Positions 1-6,007 of a DNA stretch of 12,142 nt are shown in pieces. Both the position numbers and the translations under genes were made by a program. Position 1 is the first letter of the stretch; every line of letters starts with the position of its first letter. The DNA comes from an uncultured Bacteroidota bacterium. GTDB lineage: Bacteria > Bacteroidota > Bacteroidia > Chitinophagales > Chitinophagaceae. Below the pieces are notes generated by a model. It saw nothing but the letters and a program-made list of their open reading frames with translations. It was not told the origin of the DNA and ran no database searches. The stretch lies in NCBI GenBank assembly GCA_903912435.1, contig CAIWHI010000430.1, positions 1-12,142 of the forward strand. Reading direction: 5' to 3'.

Positions 1-517
1 AAGTATGTAAATAGGCTTCCACCGCCGCCGGACCACCATCCATTGCGAAAATCACATTGCTTGTTACATTATCACTCTGACCTATGGAATAGGCCAATGC
101 CTCAGGTATAATTAGGTCAAATGGGGCCTTTGGATGGTCTTTTTGCAAGCTACTATGTGTATATATCGTAAGGTCATAGGGTGTTATATGCACCCTTGCA
201 CTACGATCCAATTTACCCTCATCCACCAAATGTAGCAGTGTAATAGCCTGTGGGAATTTGCATACACTCATCAAGGCATAATGATAGTGGCCATTCACAC
301 TGAGCGTATCACCATTTCCCAGGTGCATTACCGCCACACCTATATTCAGGTGCTTCTGCCCTATGTAGGAAGCGATTTTATTGCGAAGGGTATCATTGCT
401 TTTTGATTTGGTAACACCATCTACCACCGGGCCTGAAGCTGGTTGGTGATTATTACCGCCGCAGGCTGCAAGTAACAATAATGATATTAAAAGGGTTGAG
501 ATAAATTTGAGTCGCAT
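1..517 (-). CDS. bla: Class A beta-lactamase, lipoprotein, 3' part beyond window
   Basis: Reading from an ATG at 517 gives 172 codons, open to the left edge. Residues 1-19 form a lipoprotein signal: MRLK, a Leu/Ile-rich core and lipobox L16-A17-A18-C19, so the mature protein is probably lipid-anchored. S84-V-C-K87 fits the class A SxxK motif (nucleophilic Ser and Lys), and S148-D149-N150 fits the SDN motif. The spacing between them, and the text around them (ITPYDL, then QSDN), resembles the CfxA/CepA/PER-like A2 subclass common in Bacteroidota. The usual A2 continuation SDNNACD is replaced by SDNVTSN. The omega-loop Glu and KTG motif lie outside the window, so activity cannot be judged. The family is about 300 residues, so slightly more than half is present. 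Expected role: hydrolysis of beta-lactam antibiotics in the periplasm. A non-lactamase serine hydrolase of the same fold is the alternative. Confidence 0.88.
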   Translation of the reverse strand, partial: MRLKFISTLLISLLLLAACGGNNHQPASGPVVDGVTKSKSNDTLRNKIASYIGQKHLNIGVAVMHLGNGDTLSVNGHYHYALMSVCKFPQAITLLHLVDEGKLDRSARVHITPYDLTIYTHSSLQKDHPKAPFDLIIPEALAYSIGQSDNVTSNVIFAMDGGPAAVEAYLHT

Positions 518-539
518 ATCTTGATTGAATTCTCAGGAA

Positions 540-569
540 TAAAGGTAAGGAAAAATGAATAATCCGCAA
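540..569 (-). promoter_or_regulatory. Putative Bacteroidota promoter of the beta-lactamase gene
   Basis: On the minus strand TTG (569-567) is followed after 19 bases by TACCTTTA (547-540). This matches the Bacteroidota pattern TTG-N19-TAnnTTTG with one mismatch. It would place transcription start about 15-20 bases before the ATG at 517. Matched by eye only. Confidence 0.45.
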
Positions 570-640
570 TAAATACCAATCTGTTCATTTGGCTCCGGTA
601 TTACCAATCATATACTTAACCATATTTAATCTGCACTACG

Positions 641-648
641 TAACTTTG
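641..648 (+). promoter_or_regulatory. Putative -7 box upstream of the 182-residue gene
   Basis: TAACTTTG is an exact match to the Bacteroidota -7 element TAnnTTTG, 28 bases before the ATG at 677. No clear TTG lies at the -33 distance, so the promoter would be weak or activator-dependent. Confidence 0.4.
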
Positions 649-676
649 AATACAATGAATACTAAAATCCAAACCC

Positions 677-1225
677 ATGGGCTTAGATATCAGCATAGTT
701 AAATTATTTATGCCTACCGAGGATTTATTAAAGCAAGTAATCGAAAAAACATATGGTGACTATTACCTCCTCAATGTAAAAGACCATCCGGAACTACTTA
801 TTTTTAAAAATTATCTTGTTTTAGCTCCTGTAGAACGTATTGATATTGAGGGCACATTCATTCAAAGATGTCTTAATTTGAGTGATTACGTTAATAAAGG
901 TGTTTTATCTGTTGATGGAATTGCATATTTCAATTTTGAAAAAATATCAGACAAAACCACTCTTAAAATACCCTACAACGATATTCTTCTAAAAACTGAA
1001 GTAGAAGAATGCCTTATAGAAAAATCAATTGGTTACCAAAGAAAAGGGGCTAATTATAAATTTTACGAAGATGATATGTGGAATCTACCAATTGTAGCCG
1101 ACTATAAGACACTCCTTCATCATTGGGATATTTACTTTTCTGAAACAGCCTCTGATAGACAAAATTTCAAAGAAAACATTGTTGATAAGTTTATTGAAGG
1201 CGAGACATTTGTATGGTATGGGTAA
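677..1225 (+). CDS. Hypothetical protein, 182 aa
   Basis: I do not recognise this family. The protein is soluble: no signal peptide, no membrane segment, mixed acidic and basic composition, and many aromatic residues (for example W136, W149 and the C-terminal WYG). It begins MGLDIS. The ATG at 677 follows a plausible -7 box by 28 bases. The upstream ATG at 655 is in another frame and closes after 15 codons. Codon use is noticeably more AT-rich than in the beta-lactamase next door. Downstream lies a decayed gene (1311-1814), so this may be a surviving gene in an eroding accessory patch. A short minus-strand ORF overlaps its 3' end and is judged a shadow. Real-gene status rests on length, a sensible composition and the promoter-like box; function unknown. 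Confidence 0.7.
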   Translation: MGLDISIVKLFMPTEDLLKQVIEKTYGDYYLLNVKDHPELLIFKNYLVLAPVERIDIEGTFIQRCLNLSDYVNKGVLSVDGIAYFNFEKISDKTTLKIPYNDILLKTEVEECLIEKSIGYQRKGANYKFYEDDMWNLPIVADYKTLLHHWDIYFSETASDRQNFKENIVDKFIEGETFVWYG

Positions 1226-1310
1226 ATATTTTGTTGTGCTACAAGTTCCGTATTTTACTATTTGTTTTACTACCACAATACCAACAGGTTATTATATATA
1301 ATTTAGCACC

Positions 1311-1814
1311 ATGGAATTTAGGTACAGATAGAAACAATCTACGAATGCGACCTGGAAAGAGCATTTAAATCACCTATGCTTTGCGATGTCACAAAAGTTC
1401 ATACAGGTTTCGGGCTAATGCCTAAAATAACTCATGTAACTAATGATGAAAAATGGAGCCAACCCGGCTCCATAAAAAAAAGTATATGCTGGTAAATCCT
1501 TGACTCAAAAAGGTGGTTATGTTTCTATAGATAAAGTTATTGAGCGCTTAGAAAACAAATACTGGTAGATAGAGGTTTATGATTTTCAATCCAGGATATT
1601 AGGCTTTTACAAATTTGTAGGTAAATGGGAAACATTAGCTATTGACCCTCAAAAAACAAAGATCATTTACTCCTATACCTTATACAGCAATTCTAAAATT
1701 TTCTACCCATTTAATTGGCTATTTGCAAATCTATTTTGGAAAACATACATGAAACAGGTTTTGGAAAATATAAGGAAGCTCATAATGCATAATGAGCCCT
1801 ACAAATACCCCTAA
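1311..1814 (+). pseudogene. Decayed SRPBCC-family (polyketide cyclase-like) gene
   Basis: No single ORF spans this stretch, but three segments join into one protein-like reading of about 167 residues. It opens with ATG at 1311 (MEFRY), which stops at 1329-1331. Reading then shifts to the frame at 1328 (IETIYECDLERAFK through SQPGSIKK) and shifts back at an A8 run (1474-1481) to VYAGKSLTQKGGYVSIDKVI. The second part contains an in-frame TAG (1566-1568) and then runs through EVYDFQSRILGFYKFVGKW and PFNWLFANLFWKTYMKQVL to TAA at 1812-1814. The pattern (TxMLCDVTKVHTGFGL, ENKYW, LGFYKFVGKW, LNWLFA-type C-terminus) is what I recall for small SRPBCC ligand-binding proteins of Bacteroidota. Two compensating frameshifts plus a stop argue for a true pseudogene. 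Sequencing error at the homopolymer could explain one lesion, not all three. Confidence 0.72.
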
Positions 1815-1908
1815 ATTACTTTTAGAAATTTACCTTCCCAAAATCCCCTTTAGCTTATAATAAATCAATACCCTTTCCCCATTTCCACCAAATTCCTTAT
1901 TTTTAACC

Positions 1909-2619
1909 ATGTGTTATAAAATAGCCACACCTAAGCAGGATATACTAAGGGAATACCTTGTAAACCAGGGAATAAGCGTAAAAAACTATCCACATTACTA
2001 TCATGCCGATGGTTTCGGCAATCCCTTACTGCCACTTACCACATCCGAAGCACCAAATATTGTGCAACCAGGAATGTGGAAATTACTCCCCCACTGGGTA
2101 AAAACTGAGGCTGATGCTAAAAAATATGCCAATACTCTCAATGCTACATCCGAAGATATTTTTGAAAAGGCCAGCTTCAAACCCTATGTAAATAAGCAAC
2201 GCTGCCTGGTATGGGTAGAAGGCTTCTTTGAGCCCCACCACCCAAGTGCCAAGGTCACTGTACCCTACTATATAAAAATGCTGGATGGAAGCCCTATATC
2301 ATTGGGAGGTGTTTATAGCAAATGGCTGAATCATGATACCGGCGAAGTAATTATCACATTTACCATTATCACCACTCCTGCTAACGAATTAATGAGCCGT
2401 ATTCACAACGATAAGAAAAGAATGCCCCTCATTATTGCCCCTGGAGACCGAAACCGTTGGCTAGGAAAATTGAGCAAGGAAGAAATTACAGAAATGATGC
2501 ATCCCCTGCCCGATGGCATGCTAAATGCCTATGCTGTAAGCAACCTTGTTTATAAGAAAGGTGTAGATGCCAATATACCAGAGATAACCTTGCCGGAGGG
2601 TGTGCCATCAATATTTTGA
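1909..2619 (+). CDS. SRAP-domain protein (YedK/HMCES type), abasic-site protein
   Basis: This is a full-length SRAP (SOS response-associated peptidase, DUF159) protein of 236 residues. Members use Cys2, exposed after removal of Met1, to form a thiazolidine DNA-protein crosslink with abasic sites in single-stranded DNA, shielding them from cleavage. Visible signature: M1-C2 start; the PGMWKLLPHWV block (55-64), corresponding to the family's xWGLiPxW; N78-A-T-S-E82, matching the conserved NARSET region; G105-F-F-E108, holding the catalytic Glu (usually GxYEW); and H166-N-D-K-K-R-M-P173, an expanded form of the HxRMP motif with the active-site His. Cys2 fixes the start at 1909. It stands alone and converges with the epimerase operon. 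It is cytosolic. Only the spacing inside HNDKKRMP is somewhat unusual. Confidence 0.93.
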   Translation: MCYKIATPKQDILREYLVNQGISVKNYPHYYHADGFGNPLLPLTTSEAPNIVQPGMWKLLPHWVKTEADAKKYANTLNATSEDIFEKASFKPYVNKQRCLVWVEGFFEPHHPSAKVTVPYYIKMLDGSPISLGGVYSKWLNHDTGEVIITFTIITTPANELMSRIHNDKKRMPLIIAPGDRNRWLGKLSKEEITEMMHPLPDGMLNAYAVSNLVYKKGVDANIPEITLPEGVPSIF

Positions 2620-2642
2620 TAAATAATTAAACCAACTAGGCA

Positions 2643-2670
2643 ACTAGACCAATATTCTTTTCAGGTTAGT
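2643..2670 (+). terminator. Possible terminator of the SRAP gene
   Basis: ACTAGACC (2643-2650) can pair with GGTTAGT (2664-2670), giving 7 base pairs with one bulged G and a 13-base loop. ATTTATTTATTTTTG follows, overlapping the end of the convergent epimerase gene. The stem is short and the tail imperfect. Confidence 0.3.
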
Positions 2671-2676
2671 ATTTAT

Positions 2677-3627
2677 TTATTTTTGTTCCAGTATCTTGCT
2701 AATACCCGCCCGTAATTCAGTCAAATCCCGACTAAAGTGTGCTTTCATTTTAGAAATATCAGGTTGGCGTCTGGTCATATCACCTTCTTTCAAAGGTGGC
2801 TGATATTTTATGGTAGACTTCGATCCGGTAAGTTCTATAATTAATTCTGCCAGTTCCTTTATTGTGACTATTACATCACTGCCCACATTAACTACCTCAT
2901 TGATTAATAAATTCCCCTGCAAAAGAAGGACAGTAAAATCAACATTATCCTCAATATAACAAAAAGTTCTTGTCTGGCTACCATCTCCATAAATAGTTAA
3001 TGGTGAACCCTTTATAGCTTGATTAATAAATTTAGAAATCACAAAATCTGGTGATTGTTTGGCCCCATAGGTATTGAAAAAACGTAAAATCGTATAATCA
3101 ATACCATATTCCTGCAGGTAAGTACGGCAAAAACACTCCCCTACATTTTTCACTACAGCATAGGGCAACCTTGAATTTAATGGAGTTTCATATTCATTTA
3201 ATGGTAAGTGCACCGGTTCACCATAAATTTCTGATGATGACGATAAAAACACCCTCTTTACTTTGCACTTTTTTGCCAATGAAAAGACGTTCTGAAACCC
3301 AATTATATCGTCAATTACCAGTTTAGGATTCTGAATAGTCCTATTTACACCCACTACAGCCGCATAATGAAAAATATATTCAAACTCAAAATCATTCATC
3401 AAGCTAGAAAACAGATGTGTATCATTTACATCGCAATTAATAAACAGGCAATGTTCGCCTTTTGGCAAATTCGACTGTACACCTGTTGATAAGTTATCAA
3501 CCATTACAATAAAATACTCATTCAATTCTAATAGTCTGGTTGCCAAACTACTCCCAATAAACCCGGCTGCACCAGTAATCAATATATTTTTCTTGGCCAC
3601 TTCTATTATCATATTTTTTTCGCTCAC
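2677..3627 (-). CDS. NAD-dependent epimerase/dehydratase (nucleotide-sugar, extended SDR)
   Basis: Extended short-chain dehydrogenase/reductase acting on an NDP-sugar, of UDP-glucose 4-epimerase or UDP-glucuronate decarboxylase type. Numbered from the GTG start: Rossmann G19-A-A-G-F-I-G25, D44 for NAD ribose binding, active-site S129-S-S-S-E-I-Y-G, catalytic Y156-A-V-V-K160, R182-F-F-N-T-Y-G, YGDGSQTRTF (213-222) and a C-terminal GDMTRRQPDISK, a hallmark of this subgroup. Length (316) is normal. The 3627 start is GTG; an ATG at 3612 gives MIIEVAKK and would put the Rossmann motif nearer the N-terminus, so it may be the true start. It lies 49 bases (64 from the ATG) after the histidine kinase stop, with no visible terminator, so it is probably co-transcribed. 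The exact sugar substrate cannot be told. Confidence 0.9.
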   Translation of the reverse strand: MSEKNMIIEVAKKNILITGAAGFIGSSLATRLLELNEYFIVMVDNLSTGVQSNLPKGEHCLFINCDVNDTHLFSSLMNDFEFEYIFHYAAVVGVNRTIQNPKLVIDDIIGFQNVFSLAKKCKVKRVFLSSSSEIYGEPVHLPLNEYETPLNSRLPYAVVKNVGECFCRTYLQEYGIDYTILRFFNTYGAKQSPDFVISKFINQAIKGSPLTIYGDGSQTRTFCYIEDNVDFTVLLLQGNLLINEVVNVGSDVIVTIKELAELIIELTGSKSTIKYQPPLKEGDMTRRQPDISKMKAHFSRDLTELRAGISKILEQK

Positions 3628-3676
3628 TTTTTTTTATTCCAAGACAGATTTAAAAGCCGATTGCTATCCCATGTAT

Positions 3677-5077
3677 TTAAATTACTTGATGAGGCAAACT
3701 CATAACAAATTGATTATATCCCAAATCATTTATAGAATAGGTGAGGCTACCTTTGTGAATACTTACAATACGTTGCGATAAAACCAGACCCAATCCAAAC
3801 CCCTTTACCATTGTACTATTTCCACCTCTAAATGAATGCATAAATAATTTTATGCGCTCATTTTCCTCTATTACCTCACCATCATTACTTATTTTAATTT
3901 CAACAGCATTTTTTGCTGCTGAAATCTCAATATTCGGCTTCTTACTATCTGAAAAATTGACTGCATTTTTCACTAAATTCATCAATGCCATTTTTATCAT
4001 CCTGCTATTCCCCATTACCATCAAATCACTTTCATCCTGGGTATTGGTAATGTTAAAATCGAAACTCACCTTATCGTTTAGGAAACTAATTTCATCCATA
4101 CACTCAAATACAATTTCATCTATCCTTAACGACTCAAAATTCACAATAGCCAATTTTGTCTCCATCTTTGATATGTCAAGTAGAGCAGTAATAATATTCG
4201 ACAATTCCATAATGGAATCTTTCTGAAATTGCATACTCATCCGCAACAACTCACTATTATTCTCAGCCAGCGATCGTTCTGCATTGGCCATCATTATCGC
4301 AAGTGGGGTCTTTAACTCATGCGATAAATGGCCAATATAATGAACCTGAAATTTGAATGCATTTTCAACCTTTTCTAAGAGCCCATTAAACTTATTTGCT
4401 AAAAACCCAATTTCATCATCCGCAAACATATGATTGATTCGTACTGATAGGTCGTCAGGAGAAATTTTTTCAACATCTTCTGCCAATATGGTGATTGGTT
4501 TGGCTATAATTTTTGAAAGAAAAATGGATAAAATTATTATCAATAGGGTTACAATAAAAAATATAGTAATTAATGACATTGCTAAAAAGTGAATTTTAGT
4601 TTTGCCAAACCGGTCATATGCTTTTACCACACCATAATAGGTCCTATTACTATCTATAAACCTAATGCCTAGCAACTCATACTCATCTTCAAATACATTA
4701 AATATTTTCTCACCCTTGTTTAGTCGTTTTACTATATATTCATACTGTAACGGATTACTTGAATCAACATTTTTATATATCAATCCACCTGTTGAATCAA
4801 ATAGAAATACTTTTTTATCTTTTAGGTTACCAATTGCATTTACATCAAAAACATTGAGCAGATCCCTGTCAATTCGGTTAAATTGAAGAATCATTTTAAA
4901 ACCTGTAACAATACGTTCAGTTAAGCGCTCATGGAAAATATCCTCCCTATTATCTTCCGAATACCCATAAATAAAAATGTAGGATATACCTAATAAGGTG
5001 GTAAATACAACAGTATAAATCAAGGCTAATTTATTCCGGAGTTTCAAATGCCTAATCCACTGCCATATAGTAGCCAT
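3677..5077 (-). CDS. Sensor histidine kinase (two-component)
   Basis: Membrane-bound histidine kinase of 466 residues. Order: TM1 about 17-38, an extracytoplasmic sensor about 40-163 (with a FLFDSTGGLIY stretch resembling PAS/Cache-like sensors), TM2 about 164-188, HAMP about 189-240, the HisKA dimerisation and phosphoacceptor domain with S252-H253-E254-L-K-T-P (H253 phosphorylated), then HATPase_c with N-box N367-L-V-K-N371, G1 box D399-G400 and G2 box G426-F-G-L-G-L431. All catalytic boxes are present, so it should be active. The start overlaps the end of the regulator gene by 26 bases in another frame, suggesting translational coupling. The epimerase follows. The ligand is unknown; the sensor domain faces the periplasm. 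It should phosphorylate the adjacent OmpR-type regulator. Confidence 0.96.
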   Translation of the reverse strand: MATIWQWIRHLKLRNKLALIYTVVFTTLLGISYIFIYGYSEDNREDIFHERLTERIVTGFKMILQFNRIDRDLLNVFDVNAIGNLKDKKVFLFDSTGGLIYKNVDSSNPLQYEYIVKRLNKGEKIFNVFEDEYELLGIRFIDSNRTYYGVVKAYDRFGKTKIHFLAMSLITIFFIVTLLIIILSIFLSKIIAKPITILAEDVEKISPDDLSVRINHMFADDEIGFLANKFNGLLEKVENAFKFQVHYIGHLSHELKTPLAIMMANAERSLAENNSELLRMSMQFQKDSIMELSNIITALLDISKMETKLAIVNFESLRIDEIVFECMDEISFLNDKVSFDFNITNTQDESDLMVMGNSRMIKMALMNLVKNAVNFSDSKKPNIEISAAKNAVEIKISNDGEVIEENERIKLFMHSFRGGNSTMVKGFGLGLVLSQRIVSIHKGSLTYSINDLGYNQFVMSLPHQVI

Positions 5078-5723
5078 ATCCTATCCTCGTTTTTATTAGT
5101 TTTGTTTCATAATCCTTATCAATTTTGTTCCTCAGCATATTGATAAACACTTCTATCGTATTTGAATTGGCATCAAATGTTGTACCCCATACTATCTGCA
5201 ACAATTGCTTTTTAGTTATCGGGTTCCCATTAGCTGCTACCAATAAGTTGATAATCTCATATTCCCTGGGTGTCAGTTTAATTAGTTTGCCATTTCGGTA
5301 TACCTCTTTACTATTATGATTCACCACCAGATCGGCAATTAGCGAATTCTTAAGTGCATAATGTTCAGATCTTTTAATAAAAACACTAATACGAGCCAAA
5401 AGCTCCTTAAAATAAAATGGCTTAGTTACATAATCATCGGCCCCCATATCAAACCCCGTTAATTTATCTTCCAACTCACTATAGGCTGTAAGCATTATTA
5501 TCGGCGTACTTATTTGTTTCTTCCGTATTTCCTTTGTCAGTTCATATCCATTTTTACCAGGCATATTTATATCTAATAATATACAATCATACTGGTTTCT
5601 GGTAATCAACCTTTCAGCAAGCACACCATCGAACGCTACATCAACTTCAAATTTCTCTAAAAGTAGCTGATGCTTAATATCATTCGACAAATTAAAATCG
5701 TCCTCAACCAACAAAATCTTCAT
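5052..5723 (-). CDS. OmpR-family response regulator
   Basis: Transcription factor of 223 residues, full length for the family. The receiver domain (about 1-118) has acidic pocket D8-D9, phospho-acceptor D51 (LLDINMPG), T79 and K101-P. The C-terminal winged-helix DNA-binding domain (about 125-221) has LTPREYEIINLL and ends RIGYGYYM, typical of OmpR/PhoB proteins. ATG at 5723. It heads the regulator-kinase-epimerase operon. The 284-base divergent region upstream contains direct repeats at helical spacing (5810-5858), the kind of site such dimers bind, so autoregulation is likely. It may also control the divergent GT-C cluster beginning at 6008; this is inference. Confidence 0.96.
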   Translation of the reverse strand: MKILLVEDDFNLSNDIKHQLLLEKFEVDVAFDGVLAERLITRNQYDCILLDINMPGKNGYELTKEIRKKQISTPIIMLTAYSELEDKLTGFDMGADDYVTKPFYFKELLARISVFIKRSEHYALKNSLIADLVVNHNSKEVYRNGKLIKLTPREYEIINLLVAANGNPITKKQLLQIVWGTTFDANSNTIEVFINMLRNKIDKDYETKLIKTRIGYGYYMAVD

Positions 5724-5774
5724 ACAAGTTGCTATTAATTACCTACAGGCTTGACTATTTTAGGGTAACAATTG

Positions 5775-5782
5775 TAAAGATA
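5775..5782 (-). promoter_or_regulatory. Putative -7 box of the regulator-kinase-epimerase operon
   Basis: TATCTTTA on the minus strand matches TAnnTTTG at 7 of 8 positions, about 50 bases before the regulator ATG. No TTG lies at the -33 distance. The phased repeats begin just upstream, which is how an activator-dependent promoter would look. An exact box TATGTTTG (5950-5943, minus) is a more distant alternative. Confidence 0.35.
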
Positions 5783-5809
5783 ACCCAGACTTACAATCTC
5801 ATTACGATC

Positions 5810-5858
5810 TTAAGTACATTTTTATGTCGCTTAAGGTGTTATTAAGGTTGGTTAAAGT
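5810..5858. repeat. Helically phased TTAAGGT direct repeats, candidate operator
   Basis: Five heptamers lie on one face of the helix: TTAAGTA (5810), TTTATGT (5821), TTAAGGT (5831), TTAAGGT (5842) and TTAAAGT (5852), spaced 11, 10, 11 and 10 bases. Two are identical, two differ at one or two positions, and TTTATGT is weak (5 of 7). CTTAAG-N5-ATTAAG (5830-5846) resembles the YTTAAK-N5-YTTAAK box of the PmrA/QseB regulators of enterobacteria, which are also OmpR-family. The array lies between the divergent regulator and GT-C genes. Confidence 0.55.
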
Positions 5859-5960
5859 TATTTTGCCTCATACTAATAAATAGATTTTCAACTCACTTTG
5901 TTAGTTTTTTTTATAATACACTATCCGGGATTTCAAATTTACCAAACATAGACTCAGAAA

Positions 5961-5988
5961 TTTGCATGATTTTAGCTAATCACTTTTG
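5961..5988 (+). promoter_or_regulatory. Putative promoter of the GT-C/TPR cluster
   Basis: TTTG (5961-5964) and CACTTTTG (5981-5988) are separated by 16 bases. The second matches TAnnTTTG with one mismatch. Transcription would begin about 13-15 bases before the ATG at 6008. Spacing is slightly short for the Bacteroidota consensus. Confidence 0.4.
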
Positions 5989-6007
5989 AACTAAAAGTAA
6001 GTCGTAT

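Noticed and set aside
1085..1276. Minus-strand ORF of 63 codons
   Set aside because: Mostly antisense to the 182-residue gene, with no recognisable features.
3593..5319. Plus-strand ORFs at 3593-3781, 3852-4226, 4665-4886 and 5125-5319
   Set aside because: All lie antisense inside the epimerase, kinase or regulator genes, whose domain motifs are unambiguous; the translations are Ser/Ile/Phe-rich shadows.
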